From NCBI RefSeq assembly GCF_021390155.1, contig NZ_CP089985.1, positions 1,871,001 through 1,935,000 on the forward strand: 64,000 bases of DNA. Reading direction: 5' to 3'. Made by a program: the position numbers and the translations under genes. Below, one piece after another: positions 8,129 to 16,553 of the stretch. The notes below the pieces were generated by a model. The model had not been told where the DNA came from. It was given only the letters and a program-made list of their open reading frames with translations, and did not search any database. Numbering within the stretch: the stretch's first letter is position 1; each line of letters begins with the position of its first letter. Source of the stretch: Pseudomonas sp. HN11 (GTDB taxonomy: Bacteria > Pseudomonadota > Gammaproteobacteria > Pseudomonadales > Pseudomonadaceae).

Positions 8129-8980
8129 ATGAAGATGCGACGACTCTTGGGCGCAGCTGCCACTCTGGTAGTTGCGATGAGCTCCACACTGGCCAGCGCC
8201 GACAGCAAGACCCTGAGCATCGGCTATGTGGATGGCTGGTCCGACAGCGTGGCCACCACCCACGTGGCGGCAGAAGTGATCAAGGCCAAGCTCGGTTATG
8301 ACGTGAAACTGCAAGCCGTCGCCACCGGGATCATGTGGCAGGGCGTGGCCACCGGCAAGCTCGACGCCATGCTCTCTGCCTGGCTGCCGGTCACCCACGG
8401 AGAGTACTGGGCCAAGAACAAGGACAAGGTGGTCGACTACGGTCCCAACTTCAAGGATGCGAAGATCGGTCTGATCGTGCCGGAGTACGTCAAGGCCAAG
8501 TCCATCGAAGACCTCAAGACCGACACCACCTTCAAGAACAAGATCGTCGGCATCGACGCCGGTTCAGGCGTGATGCTCAAGACCGACGCGGCCATCAAAC
8601 AGTACGGCCTCGATTACAAACTGCAAGCCAGTTCGGGCGCGGCAATGATCGCCGAGTTGACCCGTGCCGAAGACAAACAGGAATCCATTGCGGTCACCGG
8701 TTGGGTGCCACACTGGATGTTCGCCAAGTGGAAACTGCGTTTCCTGGACGATCCAAAAGGGATTTATGGTGCTGCTGAAACCGTCAACAGCATCGGCAGC
8801 AAGGGCCTGGAGAAGAAAGCGCCGGAAGTTGCGGCCTTCCTGAAGAAATTCCAGTGGGCCTCCAAGGACGAAATCGGCGAAGTCATGCTGGCGATTCAAG
8901 AGGGCGCCAAGCCTGATGCCGCCGCCAAGGATTGGGTCGCCAAGCACCCTGAGCGCGTCGCCGAGTGGACCGGTAAGTAA
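8129..8980 (+). CDS. Glycine betaine/choline-type ABC substrate-binding protein, orphan
   Basis: This 283-residue protein has a signal peptide (MKMRRLLGAAATLVVA..., cleavage after ASA) and an OpuAC-type binding fold. It binds quaternary amines in the periplasm and hands them to a membrane permease. Motifs include IGYVDGWSDSVATTHV, GIMWQGVATGKLDAMLSAWL and VTGWVPHWMFAKW; the Trp residues in these could form the aromatic cage that holds betaine-like ligands. The ATG at 8129 is chosen because it starts the signal peptide and has GGGGAAG at the right distance. No permease or ATPase gene is adjacent, so it is an orphan binding protein, as several are in Pseudomonas. The exact ligand (betaine, choline or carnitine) is not decidable. 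Confidence 0.87.
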   Translation: MKMRRLLGAAATLVVAMSSTLASADSKTLSIGYVDGWSDSVATTHVAAEVIKAKLGYDVKLQAVATGIMWQGVATGKLDAMLSAWLPVTHGEYWAKNKDKVVDYGPNFKDAKIGLIVPEYVKAKSIEDLKTDTTFKNKIVGIDAGSGVMLKTDAAIKQYGLDYKLQASSGAAMIAELTRAEDKQESIAVTGWVPHWMFAKWKLRFLDDPKGIYGAAETVNSIGSKGLEKKAPEVAAFLKKFQWASKDEIGEVMLAIQEGAKPDAAAKDWVAKHPERVAEWTGK

Positions 8981-9011
8981 CCAGCACCGGTAGAAAATAC
9001 GCCGCAGACCT

Positions 9012-9105
9012 AATGTGGGAGCGGGCTTGCTCGCGAAAGCAGTGTGTCAGTCAATGCATAAGTTGACTGAACCACCGCTTTCGCGAGCAAGCCCACTCCC
9101 ACATT
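9012..9105. repeat. REP pair (REPIN), inverted
   Basis: AATGTGGGAGCGGGCTTGCT begins at 9012 and its inverted partner ends at 9105, with about 36 bases between. The left copy is identical to the REP that was split by the IS110-family element near 53677, which makes it a useful reference for the undisturbed target. Confidence 0.9.
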
Positions 9106-9263
9106 TTTTGTCTGTATTCAAGCTGGTGTTTATTTGTTGGCTGCAAAACTTGCGAAGTTGCTATCTCCTTCTACTACTAAGGTCGTCTGGAACCTCTACG
9201 TCAGCCGCATACAGTGGATACGTTCCAAAATAATAAAAAAGCTGTGCTGCGAGGATAAAAACA

Positions 9264-9575
9264 ATGAACGACAGCATTTACCTCTCGATTCAAAACAGCC
9301 CGCGTTTCAAGGAGCTGGTGAGAAAAAGGGAAAGGTTCGCCTGGATTCTCTCGGCGATCATGCTAGGGCTTTACTCCGCTTTCATCCTGTTGATCGCCTA
9401 CGGGCCACAAGTGCTGGGCGCCAAGCTCAGCCCCGGTTCGTCGATTACCTGGGGCATTCCCCTGGGCGTCGGGTTGATTGTGTCCGCCTTCATCCTGACC
9501 GGCATCTACGTGCGCCGGGCCAATGGCGAGTTTGACGACCTGAACAATGCGATTCTCAAGGAGGCTGCGCAATGA
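9264..9575 (+). CDS. yjcH: DUF485 inner-membrane protein YjcH
   Basis: This 103-residue protein has two membrane helices (about 27-50 and 67-88) and the DUF485 pattern [19 protein letters not shown]...[20 protein letters not shown]...N. YjcH is the usual small partner of acetate permease ActP; its mechanism is not known. It overlaps actP by 4 bases (ATGA), so the two are translationally coupled. Confidence 0.93.
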   Translation: MNDSIYLSIQNSPRFKELVRKRERFAWILSAIMLGLYSAFILLIAYGPQVLGAKLSPGSSITWGIPLGVGLIVSAFILTGIYVRRANGEFDDLNNAILKEAAQ

Positions 9576-11230
9576 TCCGGCGTCTACTGGCAATATTCGG
9601 CGCTTCGCTCTTTGCTCCAGCCGTTTGGGCGGCGGATGCATTGACCGGTGAAGTGCACAAGCAACCCCTGAACGTTTCGGCCATCGTGATGTTCGTCGCG
9701 TTTGTCGGCGCCACCCTGTGCATCACCTACTGGGCCTCCAAGCGCAACAAGTCGGCGGCCGACTACTATGCGGCCGGCGGCAAGATCACCGGTTTCCAGA
9801 ACGGCCTGGCGATTGCCGGTGACTACATGTCGGCGGCGTCCTTCCTGGGGATTTCCGCGCTGGTCTACACCTCCGGTTATGACGGCCTGATCTACTCGAT
9901 CGGCTTCCTGGTGGGCTGGCCGATCATTCTGTTCCTGATCGCCGAGCGCCTGCGTAACCTGGGCAAGTACACCTTTGCCGACGTGGCGTCCTATCGCCTG
10001 GGCCAGACCCAGATCCGCAGCCTGTCGGCATGTGGTTCGCTGGTGGTGGTGGCGTTCTACCTTATTGCGCAGATGGTCGGCGCCGGCAAGCTGATTCAGT
10101 TGCTGTTCGGCCTGGACTACCATGTAGCGGTGATCCTGGTAGGTATCCTGATGGTGCTTTATGTGCTGTTCGGCGGCATGCTGGCGACCACCTGGGTACA
10201 GATCATCAAGGCCGTGCTGCTGCTGTCCGGTGCCTCGTTCATGGCGCTGATGGTGATGAAGCACGTCAACTTCGACTTTAATGCCCTGTTCTCCGAGGCG
10301 ATCAAGGTTCACCCTAAAGGTGAAGCGATCATGAGCCCCGGCGGCTTGGTGAAAGACCCGATTTCAGCATTCTCCCTCGGTCTTGCGTTGATGTTCGGTA
10401 CCGCTGGCCTGCCACACATCCTGATGCGCTTCTTCACCGTCAGCGACGCGAAAGAAGCGCGCAAGAGCGTGTTCTACGCCACTGGTTTCATCGGTTACTT
10501 CTATATCCTGACCTTCATCATCGGCTTCGGCGCGATCCTGCTGGTCAGCACCAACCCGGCATTCAAGGATGCAGCAGGCGCCTTGCTGGGCGGCAATAAC
10601 ATGGCCGCGGTGCACCTGGCCAATGCGGTGGGTGGCAGTATCTTCCTGGGCTTTATTTCGGCCGTGGCCTTCGCCACCATCCTCGCGGTGGTTGCCGGCT
10701 TGACCCTGGCCGGCGCTTCGGCGGTGTCCCATGACCTGTACGCCAGCGTGATCAAGAAAGGCAAGGCCAACGACAAGGATGAAATTCGTGTATCGAAGAT
10801 CACCACCGTTGCCTTGGGCGTCCTGGCTATCGGCCTGGGTATCCTGTTCGAAAGCCAGAACATTGCGTTCATGGTCGGCCTGGCGTTCTCCATTGCTGCC
10901 AGCTGTAACTTCCCGGTGCTGCTGCTTTCCATGTACTGGAAAAACCTCACCACCCGGGGCGCGATGATTGGTGGCTGGCTGGGTCTGGTCAGTGCTGTTG
11001 GTTTGATGGTGCTGGGCCCGACCATCTGGGTATCGATCCTGCACCATGAAAAAGCCATCTTCCCTTATGAGTATCCGGCGCTGTTCTCGATGATTATTGC
11101 GTTCGTCGGCATCTGGTTCTTCTCCATCACCGACAAGTCGGCGGCAGCAGAGAAAGAGCGTGCGCTGTACTTCCCGCAGTTTGTGCGTTCGCAGACTGGC
11201 CTGGGGTCGAGTGGGGCAGTGAATCATTGA
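9572..11230 (+). CDS. actP: Cation/acetate symporter ActP
   Basis: This 552-residue sodium/solute symporter family member has an N-terminal signal-like segment (cleavage after VWAAD region), then about 13 membrane helices. The segments [37 protein letters not shown] and [20 protein letters not shown] are characteristic of ActP. It imports acetate and related short carboxylates with a cation. Length matches the family. It is expressed with yjcH. Its position beside the TCA gene cluster fits entry of acetate carbon into citrate synthase, though the neighbouring gltA is on the opposite strand. Confidence 0.95.
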   Translation: MIRRLLAIFGASLFAPAVWAADALTGEVHKQPLNVSAIVMFVAFVGATLCITYWASKRNKSAADYYAAGGKITGFQNGLAIAGDYMSAASFLGISALVYTSGYDGLIYSIGFLVGWPIILFLIAERLRNLGKYTFADVASYRLGQTQIRSLSACGSLVVVAFYLIAQMVGAGKLIQLLFGLDYHVAVILVGILMVLYVLFGGMLATTWVQIIKAVLLLSGASFMALMVMKHVNFDFNALFSEAIKVHPKGEAIMSPGGLVKDPISAFSLGLALMFGTAGLPHILMRFFTVSDAKEARKSVFYATGFIGYFYILTFIIGFGAILLVSTNPAFKDAAGALLGGNNMAAVHLANAVGGSIFLGFISAVAFATILAVVAGLTLAGASAVSHDLYASVIKKGKANDKDEIRVSKITTVALGVLAIGLGILFESQNIAFMVGLAFSIAASCNFPVLLLSMYWKNLTTRGAMIGGWLGLVSAVGLMVLGPTIWVSILHHEKAIFPYEYPALFSMIIAFVGIWFFSITDKSAAAEKERALYFPQFVRSQTGLGSSGAVNH

Positions 11231-11233
11231 GGT

Positions 11234-11350
11234 AGTTGCAAGCGTTAAGCTACAAGCTACAAGTTAGAAACAGTGCTGTGTAGAGAGATACCCCTGTAGA
11301 GATGCAGGGGTATTTTTTTGCTTGTGGCTTATAGCTGGAAGCTTGCAACT
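11234..11350. repeat. Inverted pair of AGTTGCAAGC-type intergenic repeats
   Basis: AGTTGCAAGCGTTAAGCTAC at 11234 and its diverged reverse complement ending GGAAGCTTGCAACT at 11350 flank the actP terminator, so the whole can fold with the terminator at its centre. Related sequences occur at 20658-20744, 24520-24549 and 35567-35598. This repeat class is distinct from REP. Confidence 0.7.
11288..11319 (+). terminator. Rho-independent terminator of yjcH-actP
   Basis: ATACCCCTG pairs with CAGGGGTAT around a loop of 8 bases and is followed by seven T residues. Confidence 0.9.
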
Positions 11351-11364
11351 CACTAAATCCCAGC

Positions 11365-11399
11365 CAAAAAAAACGGCCTCATCAAGAGGCCGTTTTTTC
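11365..11399 (-). terminator. Rho-independent terminator of gltA (bidirectional)
   Basis: AACGGCCTC and its partner GAGGCCGTT form the stem, with an A-run on one side and a T-run on the other, so it can act in both directions. It lies inside a longer inverted repeat (about 11351-11413) whose inner arm includes the gltA stop codon. Confidence 0.9.
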
Positions 11400-11409
11400 T
11401 GGCTGGGAT

Positions 11410-12699
11410 TTAGTGCCGATCTTCCAGCTGGGTGATGTCACGCGACTCGTAGCCGGTGTACAGCTGGCGCGGACGGCCAATCTTGTACGGGCTGGAGAGC
11501 ATTTCTTTCCAGTGGGAGATCCAGCCAACGGTCCGCGCCAGGGCGAAGATCACGGTGAACATGCTGGTTGGAATGCCGATCGCCTTGAGGATGATCCCCG
11601 AGTAGAAGTCGACGTTCGGGTACAGCGAGCGTTCGATGAAGTAGGGGTCGGTCAGGGCGATCTCTTCCAGGCGCATGGCCAGTTCGAGTTGCGGATCGTT
11701 CTTGATGCCCAATTCCTTCAACACTTCGTCGCAGGTCTGCTTCATGACGGTGGCGCGCGGGTCGCGGTTCTTGTAGACCCGATGACCGAAGCCCATCAAC
11801 TTGAACGGATCGTTCTTGTCCTTGGCCTTGGCGATGAACTTGTCGATGTTGGAGACATCGCCGATTTCATCGAGCATGGTCAATACGGCTTCGTTCGCAC
11901 CGCCGTGAGCGGGGCCCCACAGTGCGGCGATACCGGCGGCGATACAGGCGAACGGGTTGGCACCCGAAGAGCCTGCCAGGCGCACGGTGGAGGTGGAGGC
12001 GTTCTGTTCGTGGTCGGCATGGAGGATGAAGATCCGATCCATGGCCTTGGCGAGCACCGGGCTGATCGGTTTGATCTCGCACGGCGTGTTGAACATCATG
12101 TGCAGGAAGTTTTCCGCGTACGTCAGGTCGTTGCGCGGGTACATCATGGGTTGGCCCATGGAGTACTTGTAAACCATCGCGGCCAGGGTCGGCATCTTGG
12201 CAACCAGGCGGATCGCGGAAATTTCACGATGCTGCGGGTTATTGATGTCGAGGGAGTCGTGATAGAAGGCCGACAGGGCGCCGACCACGCCGCACATGAC
12301 GGCCATCGGGTGGGCGTCGCGACGGAAGCCGTTGAAGAAGGTCTTCAACTGCTCATGAACCATGGTGTGGTTCTTAACGGTGCTGACGAACTGGGCTTTC
12401 TGCTCGGCTGTTGGCAATTCGCCATTTAGCAGCAGGTAGCAGGTTTCCAGGTAATCCGATTTCTCGGCCAGTTGTTCGATCGGGTAGCCGCGATGCAGCA
12501 AAATCCCATTATCACCATCGATATAGGTGATCTGCGACTCGCAAGAGGCGGTCGACATGAAGCCTGGATCGAATGTGAAACGGCCCGTGGCCGTCAGGCC
12601 CCGTACGTCGATAACATCGGGACCAACGGTGCCGGTTAAAATGGGCAGCTCGACGGGGGCTGCGCCCTCGATGATCAACTGCGCTTTTTTGTCAGCCAT
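11410..12699 (-). CDS. gltA: Citrate synthase, type II (hexameric class)
   Basis: This 429-residue enzyme condenses oxaloacetate and acetyl-CoA to citrate, the entry step of the TCA cycle. Catalytic motifs are present: the first His in [16 protein letters not shown], the second in [16 protein letters not shown], and the Asp in [18 protein letters not shown]. The length equals the NADH-sensitive type II enzymes of gamma-proteobacteria. The ATG at 12699 has a perfect AGGAGG four bases upstream. It is divergent from sdhC, with a sigma70 promoter at 12758-12785 and its own terminator. Confidence 0.97.
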   Translation of the reverse strand: MADKKAQLIIEGAAPVELPILTGTVGPDVIDVRGLTATGRFTFDPGFMSTASCESQITYIDGDNGILLHRGYPIEQLAEKSDYLETCYLLLNGELPTAEQKAQFVSTVKNHTMVHEQLKTFFNGFRRDAHPMAVMCGVVGALSAFYHDSLDINNPQHREISAIRLVAKMPTLAAMVYKYSMGQPMMYPRNDLTYAENFLHMMFNTPCEIKPISPVLAKAMDRIFILHADHEQNASTSTVRLAGSSGANPFACIAAGIAALWGPAHGGANEAVLTMLDEIGDVSNIDKFIAKAKDKNDPFKLMGFGHRVYKNRDPRATVMKQTCDEVLKELGIKNDPQLELAMRLEEIALTDPYFIERSLYPNVDFYSGIILKAIGIPTSMFTVIFALARTVGWISHWKEMLSSPYKIGRPRQLYTGYESRDITQLEDRH

Positions 12700-12757
12700 G
12701 TGGCCTCCTATTTATGCTTCAAATCATCAGACAGACCCCCCACGCAGGGCCCGCACC

Positions 12758-12785
12758 ACTATATTGATATAAATCCAGATGTCAA
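12758..12785 (-). promoter_or_regulatory. Predicted sigma70 promoter of gltA
   Basis: On the minus strand TTGACA (12785-12780) and TATAGT (12763-12758) are 16 bases apart, close to consensus, about 60 bases upstream of the gltA start. Confidence 0.75.
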
Positions 12786-12899
12786 TTTGCCTAAAGTCTT
12801 GCGCCAGAAGGCTTTAACCGTACTTTTTCCTCGAAATTGCCTGCCATTTACGCCTTTTATCCCGTCAGCGCAATCCGCTATTAGGGTGAGGAGCGCGCG

Positions 12900-12928
12900 T
12901 TGTCATTAGTAACCTAACTGTCTATACT
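12900..12928 (+). promoter_or_regulatory. Predicted sigma70 promoter of sdhCDAB
   Basis: TTGTCA (12900-12905) and TATACT (12923-12928) are separated by 17 bases, leaving a leader of about 115 bases before the sdhC start. The rest of the 351-base gltA-sdhC gap (12700-13050) shows no gene and presumably holds regulatory sites for both operons. Confidence 0.65.
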
Positions 12929-13050
12929 CGGCCACCGACCGCCAAGGGCTTTTGGGCTTGCTTTCATTGGGGGTCGCACTCCCTGGGTGGTGCTTACCTG
13001 ACCAGTGCACTCCCCGACAACTTTGCCCTGATTGTTAGGGGCTCTTAAGT

Positions 13051-13437
13051 GTGAAAAAAGCCGTGAATAGCCAACGACCTGTAAACCTAGACCTAAGGAC
13101 CATCAAACTCCCCATCACCGGCGTTACGTCGTTCCTGCACCGTGTTTCCGGCATCATCCTGTTCCTGGGCTTGGGCATCATGCTTTATGCATTGAGCAAA
13201 TCCCTGGGTTCCGAGGAAGGATACGCCGAGGTGAAGGCATGCTTGACCAGCCCGCTGGCCAAGTTCGTAGCATGGGGCCTCCTGTCCGCTCTGCTGTATC
13301 ACCTGGTAGCCGGTGTGCGCCACTTGATCATGGATGCGGGTATCGGTGAGACGCTGGAAGGCGGCCGCCTGGGCTCGAAACTCATCATCGCCATTTCCGT
13401 GGTGCTGATCGTTCTGGCAGGAGTTTGGATATGGTAA
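13051..13437 (+). CDS. sdhC: Succinate dehydrogenase cytochrome b556 subunit
   Basis: This 128-residue membrane anchor has three helices (about 30-50, 68-90 and 108-127). The family signature RPVNLDLRTIKLPITGVTSF, then LHRVSGIILF and the haem-ligand region LLYHLVAGVRHLIMD, are clear. SdhC with SdhD binds haem b and the quinone site of complex II. The start is GTG at 13051, with AGGGG upstream. It overlaps sdhD by 7 bases. Confidence 0.95.
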   Translation: MKKAVNSQRPVNLDLRTIKLPITGVTSFLHRVSGIILFLGLGIMLYALSKSLGSEEGYAEVKACLTSPLAKFVAWGLLSALLYHLVAGVRHLIMDAGIGETLEGGRLGSKLIIAISVVLIVLAGVWIW

Positions 13438-13799
13438 CCAGCGTTACGAACCTTTCGCGTTCGGGCCTCTATGACTGGATGGCGCAGCGTGTGTCTGCGG
13501 TCGTTCTCGCGGCTTATTTCATTTTCCTGATCGGATACCTCGTCGCAAACCCGGGCATCGGCTATGAGCAATGGCACGGCCTGTTTTCCCACAATGCGAT
13601 GCGAATCTTCAGTCTGCTGGCCCTTGTTGCCCTGGGCGCACACGCCTGGGTTGGCATGTGGACCATCGCGACCGACTACCTGACGCCGATGGCGCTGGGC
13701 AAGTCCGCGACAGCAGTCCGTTTCCTCTTCCAGGCAGTCTGCGGCGTCGCGATGTTCGCTTACTTCGTCTGGGGTGTGCAGATTCTTTGGGGTATCTGA
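13431..13799 (+). CDS. sdhD: Succinate dehydrogenase hydrophobic membrane anchor
   Basis: This 122-residue subunit has three membrane helices. MVTSVTNLSRSGLYDWMAQR and VSAVVLAAY are the conserved start, and HAWVGMWTIATDY contains the haem/quinone-site residues. The ATG at 13431 has AGGAG eight bases upstream and overlaps the sdhC stop, which decides the start over the TTG six bases earlier. It holds the catalytic subunits on the inner membrane. Confidence 0.94.
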   Translation: MVTSVTNLSRSGLYDWMAQRVSAVVLAAYFIFLIGYLVANPGIGYEQWHGLFSHNAMRIFSLLALVALGAHAWVGMWTIATDYLTPMALGKSATAVRFLFQAVCGVAMFAYFVWGVQILWGI

Positions 13800-13802
13800 T
13801 TC

Positions 13803-15575
13803 ATGGCTAACATTCCAACTATTTCATTCGACGCCATCATTATTGGTGGCGGCGGTGCTGGCATGCGCGCCGCGCTGCAGCTGGCCCAAGGCGGTCACAA
13901 GACTGCCGTGATCACCAAAGTGTTCCCGACCCGTTCGCACACCGTATCGGCCCAGGGTGGCATCACCTGCGCCATCGCCTCCGCCGACCCGAACGATGAC
14001 TGGCGCTGGCACATGTACGACACCGTCAAGGGGTCCGACTATATCGGTGACCAGGACGCTATCGAATACATGTGTCAGGAAGGTCCGGCCGCAGTATTCG
14101 AGCTGGACCACATGGGTCTGCCGTTCTCCCGTACCGAACAAGGTCGTATCTACCAGCGTCCATTCGGCGGCCAGTCGAAGGATTACGGCAAAGGCGGCCA
14201 GGCTGCCCGTACCTGCGCTGCGTCGGACCGTACCGGTCACGCGCTGCTGCACACCCTTTATCAGGGCAACCTGAAAGCCGGTACCACGTTCCTGAACGAG
14301 TACTACGCTGTCGATCTGGTGAAGAACGCACAAGGCGAGTTCGTCGGTGTGATCGCCATCTGCATCGAAACCGGTGAAACCACCTACATCCGCGCCAAGG
14401 CTACCGTGCTGGCGACGGGCGGTGCCGGTCGTATCTACGCGTCGACCACCAATGCCCTGATCAACACCGGCGACGGCGTCGGCATGGCACTGCGTGCTGG
14501 CGTACCGGTACAAGACATCGAAATGTGGCAGTTCCACCCGACCGGTATCGCCGGCGCTGGTGTACTGGTTACAGAAGGTTGCCGTGGTGAAGGTGGCTAC
14601 CTGATCAACAAGCACGGTGAGCGTTTCATGGAGCGTTATGCTCCGAACGCTAAAGACCTTGCTGGTCGTGACGTCGTGGCCCGCTCGATGGTTAAAGAGA
14701 TCATCGCCGGTAACGGCTGTGGCCCGAATGGCGACCATGTACTGCTCAAACTCGATCACCTGGGCGAAGAAGTGCTGCACAGCCGACTGCCTGGTATCTG
14801 CGAGCTGTCCAAGACCTTCGCTCACGTTGACCCGGTAGTTGCTCCGGTTCCGGTTGTTCCGACTTGCCACTATATGATGGGCGGCGTGCCGACCAACATT
14901 CATGGCCAGGCGATCACCCAGAACGCTGAAGGCGAGGATGAAATAATCCACGGTCTGTTCGCCGTAGGCGAAGTGGCCTGCGTATCGGTTCACGGTGCCA
15001 ACCGTCTGGGCGGCAACTCGCTGCTCGACCTGGTGGTATTCGGCCGCGCTGCCGGCCTGCACCTGGAAAAGGCACTGACCGACGGCATCGAATACGATGA
15101 CGCGACCGACGCCAACATCGAGGCTGCACTGGCGCGCCTGAACGCTCTGAACGAGCGCACCGATGGCGAAGACGTGGCTACCCTGCGTCGCGAGCTGCAA
15201 AGCTGCATGCAGAACTACTTCGGTGTGTTCCGTACCGGCGAATACATGCAGAAGGGTATTGCCCAACTGGCCGATCTGCGCAAGCGCATCGCCAACGTCA
15301 AGATCAACGATAAGAGCCAGGCGTTCAACACCGCTCGTATCGAAGCCCTTGAGCTGCAAAACCTGCTGGAAGTGGCCGAAGCGACTGCAATCGCTGCCGA
15401 GGTTCGTAAAGAATCCCGTGGTGCTCACGCCCGTGAAGACTTTGAAGATCGCGACGACGAAAACTGGTTGTGCCACACCCTGTACTTCCCGGGTGACAAG
15501 CGCGTAACCAAGCGTGCCGTGAACTTCTCGCCGAAGACGGTTCCGACGTTTGAACCGAAGATTCGGACTTACTAA
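13803..15575 (+). CDS. sdhA: Succinate dehydrogenase flavoprotein subunit
   Basis: This 590-residue catalytic subunit oxidises succinate to fumarate. The N-terminal FAD dinucleotide fold is [18 protein letters not shown], and the histidine that carries covalent FAD is His46 in [33 protein letters not shown] and the C-terminal flavoprotein domain ([11 protein letters not shown]) complete the family pattern. It begins 3 bases after sdhD and is followed closely by sdhB. Confidence 0.97.
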   Translation: MANIPTISFDAIIIGGGGAGMRAALQLAQGGHKTAVITKVFPTRSHTVSAQGGITCAIASADPNDDWRWHMYDTVKGSDYIGDQDAIEYMCQEGPAAVFELDHMGLPFSRTEQGRIYQRPFGGQSKDYGKGGQAARTCAASDRTGHALLHTLYQGNLKAGTTFLNEYYAVDLVKNAQGEFVGVIAICIETGETTYIRAKATVLATGGAGRIYASTTNALINTGDGVGMALRAGVPVQDIEMWQFHPTGIAGAGVLVTEGCRGEGGYLINKHGERFMERYAPNAKDLAGRDVVARSMVKEIIAGNGCGPNGDHVLLKLDHLGEEVLHSRLPGICELSKTFAHVDPVVAPVPVVPTCHYMMGGVPTNIHGQAITQNAEGEDEIIHGLFAVGEVACVSVHGANRLGGNSLLDLVVFGRAAGLHLEKALTDGIEYDDATDANIEAALARLNALNERTDGEDVATLRRELQSCMQNYFGVFRTGEYMQKGIAQLADLRKRIANVKINDKSQAFNTARIEALELQNLLEVAEATAIAAEVRKESRGAHAREDFEDRDDENWLCHTLYFPGDKRVTKRAVNFSPKTVPTFEPKIRTY

Positions 15576-15586
15576 GGGTGGCTGCC

Positions 15587-16291
15587 ATGTTGAAAGTCAG
15601 TGTTTATCGCTACAACCCTGATCAGGACGCTGCGCCGTTCATGCAGGAATTCCAGGTCGATACCGGTGGTAAAGACCTGATGGTGCTGGATGTACTGGCA
15701 CTGATCAAAGAGCAGGACGAAGGTTTCTCCTATCGTCGCTCTTGCCGTGAAGGTGTGTGCGGTTCCGACGGCATGAACATCAACGGCAAAAACGGCCTGG
15801 CGTGCATCACGCCGCTGTCCGCCGTGGTCAAAGGCAACAAGCTGATCGTTCGTCCTCTGCCAGGTTTGCCGGTTATCCGTGACCTGGTCGTCGATATGAG
15901 CATCTTCTACAAGCAATACGAGAAAGTGAAGCCGTTCCTGCAGAACGACACGCCGGCTCCGGCCATCGAGCGTCTGCAGTCCCCGGAAGAGCGCGAGAAG
16001 CTCGACGGTCTGTACGAGTGCATCCTGTGCGCTTGCTGCTCGACTTCGTGCCCGTCCTTCTGGTGGAACCCGGACAAGTTCCTGGGTCCAGCTGCCCTGC
16101 TGCAAGCGTACCGCTTCCTGGCAGACAGCCGTGACACCAAGACGTCCGAGCGTCTGGCTTCGCTGGATGACCCGTTCAGCGTTTTCCGCTGCCGCGGGAT
16201 CATGAACTGCGTCAACGTATGTCCCAAAGGCCTGAACCCGACTAAGGCCATTGGTCACATCCGTAACATGCTGCTGCAGAGCGGCGTGTAA
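15587..16291 (+). CDS. sdhB: Succinate dehydrogenase iron-sulfur subunit
   Basis: This 234-residue subunit carries electrons from FAD to quinone. Cysteine clusters are visible in order: CREGVCGSDGM with a downstream Cys for 2Fe-2S, CILCACCSTSCPS for 4Fe-4S, and CRGIMNCVNVCPKGLNP for 3Fe-4S. The ATG at 15587 is preferred over the in-frame GTG at 15578 because MLKVSVYRYNP is the usual start and AAGGGTGG precedes it. Confidence 0.97.
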   Translation: MLKVSVYRYNPDQDAAPFMQEFQVDTGGKDLMVLDVLALIKEQDEGFSYRRSCREGVCGSDGMNINGKNGLACITPLSAVVKGNKLIVRPLPGLPVIRDLVVDMSIFYKQYEKVKPFLQNDTPAPAIERLQSPEEREKLDGLYECILCACCSTSCPSFWWNPDKFLGPAALLQAYRFLADSRDTKTSERLASLDDPFSVFRCRGIMNCVNVCPKGLNPTKAIGHIRNMLLQSGV

Positions 16292-16332
16292 CCGACGTTG
16301 TAGTAAAAGCAGGACCGTTGTGCCCGTAAATG

Positions 16333-16366
16333 CTACGGCGCAGGCTTCAACCGGCGCCGTAGTTTT
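16333..16366 (+). terminator. Hairpin after sdhB, probable terminator or attenuator
   Basis: CTACGGCGC pairs with GCGCCGTAG around an 11-base loop and is followed by only four T residues. A weak terminator here would allow some readthrough into sucA, as in other sdh-suc clusters. The remaining sequence to 16553 holds no gene. Confidence 0.65.
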
Positions 16367-16553
16367 AACTTGAGCAGCGACTTACAAAGCCGCGGCTCTT
16401 ATTTTGAAGAAATGAGACAAGCAGGGGCATTCGGGTTGGTACCCGAACTATCAGCGTGATCCTAAGTGGCTTGTTTTGGTCGCTGCACTTGGCCTTTTGC
16501 AAGCAGACTCGGTGTTTTCGCCGGTGGTGTCCCCAAATCGAGGGTGACCAAGC

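Noticed and set aside
13824..15476. 550-codon minus-strand open frame opposite sdhA
   Set aside because: Shadow of the sdhA reading frame; composition is His/Val/Gln-rich without any recognisable domain.
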